This document shows, one piece after another, positions 1 to 10,877 of a stretch of 64,000 nt of DNA. This stretch comes from Acanthochlamys bracteata (lineage: Eukaryota; Streptophyta; Magnoliopsida; Pandanales; Velloziaceae): NCBI GenBank assembly GCA_019914995.1, contig CM034136.1, forward strand, positions 2,991,270 through 3,055,269, written 5' to 3'. Both the position numbers and the translations under genes were made by a program. The notes beneath the pieces were generated by a model. It ran no database searches and was not told where the DNA came from. It worked only from the letters and a program-made list of their open reading frames with translations. Positions within the stretch are counted from its first letter, which is position 1, and the number at the start of each line of letters is the position of its first letter.

Positions 1-930
1 TCACCGCCTGCCACTTGCCTCCGGAAAAGACCTGCAACCCAGGTATGTCATCTTGGCTAAGGATAGTCACGGAGGTTCCATCGCAATGGGGGCCGGTACC
101 GAGGGTGAGCTGTGGCTGCTGGCACGGCGGGTAGTAGTTGACCCTCATGATTGATTCACTCCCCTTGAAGTAGTCTACAAGAGTTGATCTTTCTAGTCCC
201 AGGCTCACGCCAAGCATCTCGACGATCTCCAGCGACAGCTTGTGCATCATATTGCAGTACTCTTCCCAAACCATGCTACACATATGCACCAAATTATTTA
301 ACAATATATACAACAGAAATCTGTACTATGCATACATGCATATATAAACATAAAGCTTTTAGATCAACTAGTCTTTTATTCAGGTAAATATTTTACATAC
401 CCGAAGTCATGGAAGTTTTGGCCCATGGTTTCGACAAAATAGTCATGAATGGAACCAGAAGCACCGGGGTCTGAAAGATGACGAATAGAGAGAGTCTCCT
501 TCCATGGGAGCTTGGCAGACCACCTATCTGTGAAGCTGCTACTGTAGCCGTAACTCTCTCTGGACTTTCTCTGAGCACGATTCTTTTCGGATAGCGGCAT
601 TTTAAAGAATTGATCGGTGATCCGATAAACCTTGGCAATGAACTCAGAATCAACGTTGTGGTTCTTGAGATGGAAGAAGCCGACGGTTTCGCAAGCTCTG
701 CGAACTGCTTCCAGGATTTCTTTAGATGCCTGCGGATCGTTGATGCATGACTGAAGCTTATGGAAATCGATAACCGGTGCATTTTGCTCTTCAATAAGGC
801 CATCGTCAACCTTCGTCTTGAAATCATCGGGCCACACAAGCTGGGTAGGAATGTTCGCTTGCTTGTTCAAGTTTACTGCATCAAAAACCAGTTGTGAACT
901 GTCAATGGTGGCCATGCTATCTAGTTTCAC
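1..930 (-). CDS. GA20ox: Gibberellin 20-oxidase, 5' part (two exons seen, 3' end outside window)
   Basis: 2-oxoglutarate/Fe(II) dioxygenase of the GA 20-oxidase type, a cytosolic enzyme that successively oxidises C-20 of gibberellin precursors. Exon 1 is 930-401 (176 codons plus 2 bases). It carries the N-terminal signature LVFDAV...IPTQLVWPDD, then APVIDF, the DIOX_N core and LPWKETLSI, close to the family's LPxKETLSF. The donor GTATGT follows at 400. Exon 2 runs from 275 to beyond position 1 and begins after TGTAG; it reads VWEEYCNMMHKLSLEIVEML, then the cosubstrate-site motif NYYPPCQQPQLTLGTGPHCD, which contains the first two iron ligands (HxD). The third iron histidine and the 2OG arginine lie beyond the window. 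The first ATG (930) is used; a second in-frame ATG is at 915. Departures from the usual GA20ox sequence are HCDGTSVTILSQD in place of HCDPTSLTILHQD. A related C19/C20-GA dioxygenase is possible but less likely. Confidence 0.88.
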
Positions 931-1150
931 AAGAGTTGTGACCGGCTGCAGGCGTTACAATGTTTTCTCTTGTTGATTTTGATATATGTGAACAGAGTAG
1001 CATGTAACTCGTGATGCCGAGCGGAGTTTTAAAATCATTTTGTTTGTTGTATTGAATGCGGGCAATTAGTCTTTGATATATCCGAACTTTTTAATAACAG
1101 CAAAACTAAAAAGAAGACGTATGATTAACATGTATGTATGTTACTCTTTT
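931..1150. promoter_or_regulatory. Upstream region of the GA 20-oxidase gene
   Basis: About 220 bp between the start codon and the first foldback element. It must contain the 5' UTR and proximal promoter of the minus-strand gene. I see no unambiguous TATA box or GA-feedback element. Foldback and LTR insertions begin about 240 bp upstream of the start codon, so the proximal promoter is short before it meets transposon DNA. Confidence 0.4.
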
Positions 1151-1167
1151 AGGGGTACTCCCTCTTG

Positions 1168-1480
1168 ATTATGGCTGAAATATCCTCCAAATTCAATCTC
1201 CACAGTTGGATATAAAAATTTATGAGTTAGAAATAAACTCACAAAATTTCAGTTTAATCGGATTGTAAATCGATATCCATTTGTTCACTTGATCAAAATA
1301 AACAAAATTATATAAAACATATATTCTGAAATTTTTTAATTTTTGTCATTTTGATCAAATGACTGAATAAAGGTGAATCTATGATTTGATTATGCCAAAA
1401 TTTGGTGAGTACATTTCTAACTCATGACTTTTCATATCCAATAGTATAGATTGAACTTGGAGGTCACTTTGGTCATAAAT
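1168..1480. repeat. Foldback (long inverted repeat) element 1
   Basis: The left arm (about 1168-1318) and the reverse complement of the right arm (about 1328-1480) share long similar stretches, including CTCCAAATTCAATCT, a GGATAT...ATGAGTTAGAAAT block and TTTGATCAAAAT, with scattered mismatches. The arms meet with almost no loop, so the RNA or single strand would form a hairpin of about 150 bp. It has no coding capacity. This looks like a MITE/foldback transposon; I could not fix a target-site duplication. Confidence 0.7.
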
Positions 1481-1529
1481 CGGATCGGATATGAAATGCC
1501 CGAAAGTGCCCGTATATGTATATGGATAC

Positions 1530-1715
1530 TTTCTCTTCTAAAGACAGTTCCACGCACTCTATAATAATTTTTTACCGTAGAGACATTTAAATCTAATCTT
1601 TACCGTTGAATATAATGAATTATAAATAGATAATGTGCTGACAAAAATATTACCTCAATCAGACTACGGGATCGACCTTCATCTTCTCACTTGATCAAAA
1701 TAATACAAAACAGAA

Positions 1716-1746
<31 letters not shown>

Positions 1747-1918
1747 CCAAGTTTTACTATTTATGTCATCTTAATCAAGTGGACAGATAGATGTCGATTC
1801 GTGATTCGATTGAGATAAAATTTTGTCAATATTTTACCGACTCATATTTTATATTTCTAATAGTAGAGATTGAATTTAGTGATCTCTACTGCCAAGAATG
1901 ACTATGGAGTGCCTTTAA
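1530..1918. repeat. Foldback element 2 with a (TA)n loop
   Basis: A second long inverted repeat of the same family as the element just to its left. The left arm (about 1540-1710) shares the blocks CACTTGATCAAAATAA, ACCTCAATC and CACTCTATAATAAT with the reverse complement of the right arm (about 1745-1915). The two arms are separated by a (TA) tract at 1717-1743. Target duplications are not clear. Confidence 0.65.
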
Positions 1919-1971
1919 GAGAGAGTATATCTATCTCTCATATATATACACACATTTTAATTATATCTTTT

Positions 1972-3460
1972 TGTTGGAACTCTCAAGTTAATTTTGATGA
2001 TAACAATGAATTAAGAATTATGGTTTATATTAGACTAATAACTTAAAATCAAGTTCTGCAGGATTAGACAAATCAAGCTTATTTTACTTACGGCAGACAA
2101 CAATAATAGTCATTAAACTGCCAGCTGCTCTACTACTATAAATCAAGTAGCATACAGAACAGATGATCCTATAGTCACACTACAGCCAGCTACTTAACTG
2201 CTGAAGCATACGAAAACTTTTTTGTATCGCTCAAAACAGAGTATTGGGTTCAACAACAAAACTTCAGCTCAAGCTCTTTTCTTCAAAATCTTCTGGACTT
2301 ACAACTCACTGAAGCAAATCAGATACAAGATCCACAACGAGCAAAAATTTATCCTCTTCACAAAAAACAAAAGCTCAATGATCAAAAAAAGAAAACAAAT
2401 TATACAACTAAGTTTGACTAATCAAGTCAAGACTAGCAAGTCAAACAATCCAAAGCAATCAACCTGGGATGCATTTAATTTGGACAAGCCAACTCAGCTC
2501 TCATATTTCAGACAACAATTTAGCTAAATCAAGTTCATAATCACTGACGGGTAAATTCAAATCTCTCTATGCTGCATTTAATGCTATGAAGATATTACAC
2601 CAAGATAGCCGAAAGCAATCGTGGAAGCGGTTGATTAACCGCTGAACAAACTGCTCCTCTCTGACCTGAAAGTTTACCAATGTAAAAGGGCGTTAACGGC
2701 AATCTTTTTCAACGGAAAAATCGTCCTGCATAGAGATGAAATTCTATAAAAAGAGAGATAGAGTAACAGAGAAAAAGTAAGAGCAGAAAACGAAAAAAAA
2801 CATATAATAACTCAACAGCTCTACAACGTTATCACTCAAGCAATTGAAACATTGCTGCTAATCACACTGAAGATATCTCTCTCAGTAACCTTCCTGATCA
2901 TCTCATTAGAAAAACTACGTGAACACTCAATCATCATGAGATAGATTCTATGCTCTACTTCTATTATTTTCTTGTAACTTTATATTGATTTTGTGACAGA
3001 GGAGCTGCGGGCACCTGGTAAAGAAGCTCAGATGGAGTTTGGTGAAAGTTCTTAAATCTTATAATAGAGCTAGCATATCAGCCAGAGGGGCAGTGGTGTC
3101 CAGTAGGCTGTAAGGGGTTGTCTTGGTGAAAAGACCCGGTAAGAGTAAGTGTGTTTGGTGAAGCATTTTGCTCTTGGTGTATATGTAGCTTATTAAAGGT
3201 TTAGTGAAGCTTTGGCTCTGGTGATAGAGCGTCCGTAGATGTAGGCAAAGAGGTTTTGCCAAACCACGTTAAATATTCTGAGTACTATTTTTTTTAACTA
3301 AGTCAGCAAACATTCTAACACTTTCTATTTGCAGGTTACATAACTAACTCAGCCGGTTGTAAGCCTGTTGTCTGTAAGATTATTAAACTTCACGAAAATT
3401 TTTATTTATTAATTCAATTCACCCTTCCACTCTTGAGTTAATCTTACAGGAGATTCAACA
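1972..3460 (+). mobile_element. Solo LTR, copia (SIRE-like) type
   Basis: An isolated long terminal repeat of 1,489 bp. It begins TGTTGGAACTCTCAAG and ends GATTCAACA, so it has TG...CA ends. It is flanked by a perfect 5-bp target duplication CTTTT (1967-1971 and 3461-3465). The start, with TTTTGATGATAACAATGAA, and the terminal CAATTCACCC stretch resemble long LTRs of SIRE/Maximus-type copia elements. No internal domain is present, as expected after LTR-LTR recombination. The intact target duplication suggests a moderate age. It is a fossil with no coding capacity. Confidence 0.85.
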
Positions 3461-3465
3461 CTTTT

Positions 3466-4339
3466 GTATATCTTTATTAACCACAAAAAGATGATAAAAA
3501 AGTTCGGCCTTCTTTTAGTAAGAACATATTTGCTTAAATTTTAAATTTAGAGACTTTATCTAAAAACTACTATTTATATACTTCTACTGAAAAAAATGAT
3601 TGTTGAGTTTTTGACTAAAAAACTACTTTTGTCTGAATTCTATTTAGTTAAATTTCATTATTTAAAACTTTTTCTAAAAAAATTGAAATATGTTGCTACA
3701 CTTGTACTTATAAGTGAGCCTTTAACTATATAACAAAGATGTATTATTAAAAATTTAAATCTATTTCATTTATTATCTAATTTCTTAGAATTTAATTTTT
3801 ATAACATATTCTATAATGCTTTTTATTTAATATTTTTATATTAACATTTATAAACTTATTAATAAATATATTATTATTATTATTATTATTTATTGTAATG
3901 AACTTGGAAATGTGTTTACTTTTGTAATGAACCTGCTCATACCTTCATCTTCAACAAAACTAGAGTAGTGTATCCCAAAAAAACGCACAACTTAGAGAAC
4001 CTAAAAATTAACAAATAAAAATAAAATAGTTTACAAATAGCAATCAATAAATAGTTTAACTTATGCTAGAATGAATAAATCATTTTATTTTTCTTGCAAG
4101 TTAATCCCATACGAATTGTTTACAATCAAGTATAAAGAAATGATACTCCTAAATATTATTTATAAAGAACTTGCACATACATAATATTTACGATAATTTT
4201 GTTCCTTCACATTGCTCTTCAAAGTTACTTTTTGTTCCTTCATATGCACTTCAAACGACTTGACACCTGTTGAAGAAAGAATAAAGTAGCGAATGCTATG
4301 AGTTAACTCTTGAATGTTTTGCAAACAGCTGTAACCTAG
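3466..4339. other. AT-rich intergenic DNA
   Basis: Between the solo LTR and the CACTA element. Very AT-rich, with a short ATT microsatellite near 3870-3892. No gene, tRNA or clear repeat structure was recognised. Confidence 0.6.
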
Positions 4340-5539
4340 AAACACTACTAAAAAATGACCTTCACCGGTTGATAAAATACCGACAAAAATAATACAATCG
4401 GTAACGTATCAAATATTGATTAAATATAATTTAATCGATAATATATTTAAATTTATCAACTGAATTTTAGTCAGTAAATTTATCGACTAAATTCTTTTTA
4501 GTCGGTAGATTTGTCGACTGCATGATATTAGTAGGTAATTAAATATCAGTTGGTAAATTGTGCTACTAGATCTAAAATTTAGGTGACAGATTTTATTTCA
4601 TTTGTCTTCGTCATTGCCCTCTCTCCTCTTTCTTTAGAAAATTTTCTCCCTCTATTGCTGCTTCTCTTACCAATATCTTTCCTAATTAAACTCATTTTGT
4701 CCTATTTACTGTTTTTTTAATCTCTTTTTTTCTTTCCTTTTTTCTTCCCTATGCCTACACTACTGCAAATTTATCCTTTACCGACTGACCAATTCTGTCG
4801 GCAAGAGGAGTAATTCAGTCAGTAAAGAATATTACCGACTAAAACAAACTCGGTCGGCATTCAATCGGCAAAGACTGATCGGTAACCCGTTTTTCGACTA
4901 ACAAACTAATTTAGTCGGCAAATTACTGTGTACTGCCGACTGATTTATTTTAGTAGATAATTAAAACAAATTATCGACTGAAATTTTAGTGGGTAAATTA
5001 AAATTACCGACTGAAATTTTAGTGGGTAAATTAAAATTACCGACTGAAATTTCAGTAGGTAAAAAAAATTACCAACTAATTATTCAAGGGTAAATTTAAA
5101 TTGCCGACTAAGATATCAGTGGATAAAATCAAATTACCGTCTATAATTTTAGTGGGTAAATTTAAATTACCAACTAAAATTTCAATAGGTAAATTTAAAT
5201 TAACGACTGAAATTTTCGGTGGCTAAATTTTAAGTTATCAATTGAAAACTTTAGTAGGTAAATTGATATTTTTGACTAAAACTTGTTATATTCTATATTA
5301 TGCATTAATATTACAAAAATATTTATTAAAATAATAAATAGCATTAAATATATATTTTTTAAAATTACACACCATTCATAAAAATATTTATAGTAGTATA
5401 TAAAATATTTATTAATACTACATATGTTCAATATTTATCACTATCAAATTTTCATTCATTAGTTTCACCTCCAAAGCTGAAATACCTCTTGCTGCTGCTC
5501 AACAATGTGAGACTTTAACTAGCATCTTCAGAAGCTAAC

Positions 5540-7125
5540 TTAGCAGACTTCTCTTGCCGTCTCAGCAAACTTAGCTCCTTTAACATATATATAAGCTTAA
5601 GCTTCATTCTTCACATTCTACGTTTAATAGATTTTCAACAAGCTCGGACTCATAACTAAGGAAGTCAGGCATATAGTTACTAGCGTCACACTGAGTACTG
5701 CCAATTTTGTATCGTTCACAAATCATAACCTTCAGAAAACCACAAAAAAAGAAGCAAAACTTATATAAGTTTGTCAGGTGATAAATCAGAGGTATGGACA
5801 ACCTTAACTCTTGGAAAGCAACTGAGGACTGGCTTTGGCTTATGATGGAGAATGTTTTGCTGATGATTGCTTGGGTTCCCACTACAGAGGCTAGTATAGC
5901 TATTATGAGCACATGCCACCTTATACTCTGTAGAAGCAATGGTTTTCATCAATATTTAATTGTGAAATCTAGCATAAGCAATATAGCTATCAGAGAAAAA
6001 ATTCATGCAAAATAAATGTTCTATAGCACTGCCATGGTTAATGCAACAATTATTAGCGAAAGGTCAGGCCTCCTCTTATGACTCCAAATTAACTAAAGCC
6101 TCAGTTATCTAAGTTTATTCACACAAAAGCTTCCATGATTTATTCACAGATTTTTGGCGAATTTAATTGATAAAAGAATGCAGCTTGACTAAATATTTGT
6201 TAGCTGGCACTATTACCTTCTTTTTCTTCACAAGCTTAAGAAATTTGATGATGCAACAACGCCTATGGTCGTCCTAAGCCATAAGCCTATGCATATCCAA
6301 ATTTGATTTTTCTTCCAGTTAGAGTTAAGCTCCTTAAAATAAGTCCATAAGCCTATCCAATGCCTATGGTCATCCTAACTGGCACTAATTCCTCACATGT
6401 TCAGCTAGATAAGCTAGTTCAGCTAACAAGATGAGAACAAAAACTTCATGCCTACCAAGAGCAACTATACTTTCATTAAAGCTCTTCCTCTAATCCAGAA
6501 TGCACATTAATCTTCCATAATTGCAAAGATAGTTTGCACAAGTCGCAGGACGAAGCCAAGATACTCACACTTCACACATAGCACAAAATATGTGTCTTGT
6601 CAACATTACCAACTAACTAATCAACAGTTTTCTCTTTACCTCGTGACTAAGGGAAAACAAAAATTCCAGAATTAATAGCAAACAACACTAAAAATATCAG
6701 ATTTTTTAAGCAAATATCCATACAACAGTGATACCCCTAACAACATGATTGAAGGGAAGCCTAAAAAATAATTTATCATCGCACGTAAGAACAAATGAAC
6801 ATAAAATCCTTCAGAAATGTTAAGTTTATCACAAATAGAGCTCAATTAGATACTCAATCACAAATAAGGAGGAGAAGATAAACTTAGATTTCAGTGGTCC
6901 AATTTCACAAAATTGACGACGGCGAAAGTATGGCTCGCACACACGCCGGTGAGATCTCAGCTTCAATCGCTGGCGCGTCTATGACGAAGGCAGCGGCAGT
7001 TAACAAGGAGGAGATTAGAGGTAGAAGAACAAGGAGAAATCAAGCGGGGAGGAGAGTTCGAAGCCGGAGCGGGAGCGGGAGAGACGAGCCAAGCACTAGT
7101 AGAGAAGAAAGAAAATGAACGGAAA
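5540..7125 (-). other. Remaining gene-like cargo of the inner CACTA element
   Basis: Non-repeat DNA inside the inner element. On the minus strand, 5604-5720 stays open and reads RYKIGSTQCDASNYMPDF, ending in LLNVECEE and a stop. A nearby frame, about 5520-5590, reads LKELSLLRRQEKSAKLASED and then stops. I could not assign these to a family. The 6880-7120 stretch is clearly GC-richer than its surroundings and resembles a plant 5' UTR or first exon on the minus strand. This would fit a captured gene running right to left. Whether all of it comes from the potassium-transporter donor is unknown. Confidence 0.4.
5785..5925 (-). pseudogene. Captured HAK/KUP/KT potassium transporter exon fragment
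   Basis: On the minus strand, after a CTACAG acceptor-like site near 5926, one frame reads WHVLIIAILASVVGTQAI followed by ISKTFSIISQSQS. A shifted frame continues with CFPRVKVVHTSD. Together these match the HAK/KUP/KT transporter segment usually written FVIAILASVVGSQAIISGTFSI...ALGCFPRVKVVHTS. The coding frame is broken by about one frameshift between the two parts. The fragment lies in the middle of the inner CACTA element, opposite to the window strand, so it is DNA captured by the transposon rather than a resident gene. It is too short to encode a transporter. Confidence 0.75.
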
Positions 7126-8060
7126 AAGATAACAAGCCGCGAGTAAATAGTATTATTATTTATCGACCAACAACTATTAGTGGTAAATTAGCTAATGAAA
7201 ATTTTAGCAGATAAAATTACCGACTGAATATAAGTTAAGTCGATAAACTTTTTGACCGAATTAGGTTCAGTCGGTAAAAAATTTTAATCAATAAATTTAC
7301 CGACTAAAATGGATTTCAGTCAAAAAATTTACCAACTGAATATATTTCAGTCGGTAATTTATTAATAAATATAAAGCTTTGATAAATTTATCGACTTGAT
7401 CGTTTTTTTTTGGGTAAAGCATCTAATTTACCGACTGACTATGTTCTCAGTCTGTAATTTAAAAATTTTACCAACTAAATTATTTTTAGTTGGTATTTAA
7501 TAAACTTATCGACTATATTTTATCAGTCGGTGTTTTATAGTCGATAAAAACTATATTTGTAGTAGTGCTACTACCCACATCCCATGATCTCCTTTCTTAG
7601 GCATACATGTCACACCCGGCGTCGAGCATTTCTCCTCTATCCTCTAGCCTTCATTCTTGTCCTCTGGCTGTTGCCGTCATGCTTTGTTTTTTTTCTTTTT
7701 TTGCCTTCTTTCTTCCCCGACGCCTACTACCCATAGGCAAGAATCCTAAATTTTGCCGGACTGCTTCGCCTGCCTTCCGGCCATGCTGAGCAACTAGAGA
7801 CTCTTCCCTCACAATATTAAGATTTTTCTCTTTTTGAATTTCGATGAATTGCTGCTCCATAATGTGAATCTATGGATTGTCGAATGTTGATGATTTTTTT
7901 TCTATTGATTTTTATGAAACATGGCTCCTCTCCAACTTAGACAACAAGATTTTGGCAGTGATGCTATCATGTCAAAAATTTTAATGATGTAATGATTTTT
8001 ATGAAACATGACTCTTCTCTCTAACTCAATTGTTTCTTCTGTAATGATGCTTGACTGCAG

Positions 8061-8159
8061 GAGAGCAAATTTCTGAATCTTTTAAGATTTATGTGGAACC
8101 CATTGTCATAGGTTATGGAGGCGGCTGCGATCATGGCCATTGCTTTGGCCAATGGAGGG
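8061..8159 (+). pseudogene. Captured plasma-membrane H+-ATPase exon (first membrane segment region)
   Basis: After an acceptor TTGACTGCAG, 33 codons read ESKFLNLLRFMWNPLS, then a stop where the family has tryptophan, then [16 protein letters not shown], and a donor GTTAG follows at 8160. This matches the P3A proton-ATPase exon KESK.[30 protein letters not shown], including the family's exon borders. The tryptophan codon has become TAG. The fragment lies inside the outer CACTA element. Keeping both splice borders shows capture of genomic DNA rather than of a spliced mRNA. Confidence 0.88.
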
Positions 8160-8488
8160 GTTAGTTTTATTGGCAATCACATATATCTGTAATATTTTTC
8201 TGTAATTTTTTGTCTAAATTCACCTGTTGTTTTGAATTCGTGAGACAAAGAAAGCCACCAATTCTAGTTGTCTTTGTTGTTGTATTATGTTGTTTGCTAT
8301 AGGCTCTAGTCAGTGATACTTTCGCTGCAATTACTTACCAATTCAAGCCAGAACATTTTCTTTCTAATACTTATCTAGCTGTTTGTTTAGTTGGCATTTT
8401 ATTAGTTCTATCATGATGATGAGTATTTACTATAATGATGTGGTGACATTGAGTATTGATTATAAATTTCTATTTGTGTTTGTACAAA

Positions 8489-8594
8489 TGCTCATGGATG
8501 GACCTAGAAAGAGGAAGAGGCTGCCGTTCTTATCCCACGAGATATTATCAGAATTAAACTGGAGATATAATTACTGCAGATGCTCAACTCCTTA
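8489..8594 (+). pseudogene. Captured plasma-membrane H+-ATPase actuator-domain fragment
   Basis: One frame reads EEEAAVLIPRDIIRIKL and, after a one-base loss, DIITADAQLL continues. This corresponds to the actuator-domain stretch [34 protein letters not shown] of P-type proton ATPases. The N-terminal LMDG is in another frame, and the tryptophan of DGRW is again TAG. The fragment lies 330 bp downstream of the first H+-ATPase exon fragment, in the same orientation, but the exon that lies between them in real genes (KPPDWQDF...) is missing. It is most likely from the same donor gene after an internal loss. Confidence 0.75.
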
Positions 8595-8790
8595 AATGGG
8601 TTTCTTTGATAATTGACCATATCCTAACATATTTTGTCAAGCATCTTAATAATTTTAGAATTATATTCACTATTTGATGTTTGATTTTTTTTCTCGTATT
8701 TTCTTATCCTCAAACATTGTCAAGATTTACATTTTCCAATGATTATTTATTATCATTATTTCGATCAAAGTTGTTATTTACTTTATGCAG

Positions 8791-8948
8791 GGACAACAAG
8801 CTGACCAAACTGCTTCTTGATTCCTTGGGTGGGAGAACAAAAACTTGTATAATAACTACTTTCACCTTCAGTATATTGCATTGAAGAGACTCTTATTAAT
8901 ACCTTACGTTATACCCATAAGACAAAGAATATTAAAAATAGGCCTGAG
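8791..8948 (+). pseudogene. Captured kinesin-5 (BimC) motor-domain exon
   Basis: After acceptor TTTATGCAG the frame reads DNKLTKLLLDSLGGRTKTCI and ITTFTFSILH. After a small deletion, EETLINTLRYTHKTKNIKNR then PE ends at a GTATTT donor. This is the end of the kinesin motor domain (RDSKLTRLL.DSLGG.TKTCIIAT...LEETLSTLDYAHRAKNIKNRPE), and the NIKNRPE ending is typical of kinesin-5. The switch-II-proximal motif is present; the rest of the motor is absent. Like the H+-ATPase pieces, it lies on the + strand within the outer CACTA element with splice borders kept. It is non-functional as protein. Confidence 0.85.
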
Positions 8949-10877
8949 GTATTTATGTAATATTTGCTCTAAACATTTTCTCACTGTTATTATGTAATGG
9001 ATATTTATGTAATGGATATATAATTATGAATTTTAATGAATGTTATATCTCAATTGATGAATATATATGAATTTATTGTAAATTTAGTACATATTTAATA
9101 ACTAAAATTTTGATGGATAAATTAAATTTACCCAATGAAAGTTTAGTGGGTAAGTTGAAATTACCCACTAAAATATTCAGTTGGTAAATTAAAATTATCC
9201 ACTGAAAAATTCAGTCGGTAAATTAAATTACCGACTAAATTATTCAGTCGATAAACTGAAAGTATCGACGAAAATTTCAGTTGGTAATTTACTATTTAAT
9301 ACCGACGGAATTTTTCGTTTGGTTGGTAAGTCGTTTAGTGACTAGTCGTTGCCGACTAACACATACTCAGTCGACAATTTGTGTTACCGACTAATTTATC
9401 ACCAATACCGATTGAATTTTGCAGTCGTTAAAGTTCCAATTTGTAGTAGTGAAAACATGATATAGAAGGATGAGCAACAGAAATAACAGTTTACTAAGAA
9501 CTCATCACTTGTATCAAACGAAACATCATTCCCAGACATGCGCAACCTTTTCTCTTTGTATGAAATTACTAAGTGCATAAATGGTACCCAATACCTTACA
9601 TCTTAGAACCAATGCAAGAAAACAGGTCATTAGTATTTAGATCATTAGCGATTAAGAAAAAACGGTCAGTAATGAAGACCAATAGCGACTGACTCACAAT
9701 GATCGCTATTATAAAAGTGCTAGCGACCGGCGTAAAAAGTAGTCACTAGTATTTATGAATCAGCGACTATTTTGTGGCTGCCATCTCTACTGATTCTAAC
9801 ATTAATTACTAAAGTATTCGCGACCATGACATATAGGTCGCCACTTCAAATATTAGCGACCAGAATGGCTAGCGAGTCGCTGTTGTCCTAAAGCAATATC
9901 GACCATCGTTGATCGGACGCTATTTCAAAGCAATAGCTTGCGTTTTAGTCCGCGATTGTGAATGCTTTAGAATAATAGCAACCGTTCTGGACTGCGGTCG
10001 TTATTGCTTTATGATAATAGCAATCGTGTATGTCTGGTCGCGATTGAGAAGCAATAGCTACCGTATATGTCTGATCGTGATTGATAAGTAATAGCGACTG
10101 TCAGCTTTTGTCTGATCGCTATTATATAAAAAATAAAAATTAGTTTATAAAAATTTATTTATCAAAATCTAAACTATTGGATGTGATTTATATTCTTTAT
10201 AGATCATATTGACAAGAGTTTAGATCATTTGAATGATATTTTGTGCTCAATTAAAATAAAATATTGATTGAACGTATAAGATTTAATAATTTATTAGCAT
10301 AATCAGAGTAATAACTTATATCCAAACTTGATGAAACTTTTTGTGAACAATAATGTTATATCATATGATGTATTTATTGGTATAGATCTCTATTTTATTC
10401 TTATAATTATGTGAATTAAGTATATACGTAAGCAACGATAGGACTAGTTAGTTTATGACTTATACTCCTAACCCGCGCCGATCTCCTAATCTCGCAGGTC
10501 TCCCGCCGCTTGCCGCATTGAGCCCATCTCGCAGCGCTGCAACTCGCTGTCGCCTCCTTTTGCCGTGCTTTGATGCCACCGTGGCCGATTTTAGTGAATT
10601 TGTAAATTTTATTTAAAATTAATAGAATATTTATTTTACTAAAATTAATTTTAAAAATTGTGATAAGTAATTATAAATAAATTTTATAAAATTATAACTA
10701 ATAATATTATATAAGTAATCTGTACAAAATTTATTAGTAAGAAATTAATTTTGTTAATAGAATGTTAATGTTTCTTTTGTTGTATATAGTTAATGTTTCT
10801 TTAATTATGAATCAATTTAATTTTGAAATGAACAAATCAACTAATTAAGTAGTTCTATGTTAATATCTTGTTGTAGT

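Larger units (their letters stand above)
4758..7567. mobile_element. Inner CACTA transposon nested in the outer one
   Basis: It starts CACTACTGCAAATTTATCC (4758) and its right end, as reverse complement, reads CACTACTACAAATATAG (7567). The 3-bp target duplication is CTA (4755-4757 and 7568-7570). Length is 2,810 bp. Subterminal arrays of ACCGACTRAA units fill 4785-5280 and 7140-7560. The family is the same or very close to that of the outer element, but its separate target duplication shows a later insertion. No transposase is seen. The middle (about 5460-7130) is non-repetitive, gene-like DNA that includes a potassium-transporter fragment on the minus strand. Confidence 0.87.
4343..9451. mobile_element. 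Outer CACTA (En/Spm) transposon carrying host gene fragments, split by a second CACTA
   Basis: A class II CACTA element. The left end is CACTACTAAAAAATGACC (4343) and the right end, read as reverse complement, is CACTACTACAAATTGG (9451). A 3-bp target duplication AAA flanks it (4340-4342 and 9452-9454), as expected for this superfamily. Subterminal regions are packed with short degenerate repeats of TACCGACTGAA, in both orientations, which act as transposase-binding arrays in the family. No transposase is visible, so it is non-autonomous. Its own sequence is 4343-4757 plus 7568-9451 (about 2.3 kb); the rest is the inserted inner element. The internal part carries exons of an H+-ATPase and a kinesin. 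Confidence 0.87.

Noticed and set aside
393-839. Second minus-strand frame of 148 codons over GA20ox exon 1
   Set aside because: Shifted frame of the real oxidase exon with no family signature.
2222-2527. + strand open frame of 101 codons
   Set aside because: Lies wholly inside the solo LTR and has a biased, repeat-like composition; not treated as a gene.
7607-7860. Overlapping short frames on both strands in the outer CACTA
   Set aside because: C-rich and T-rich low-complexity sequence, probably captured UTR or intron; no domain.
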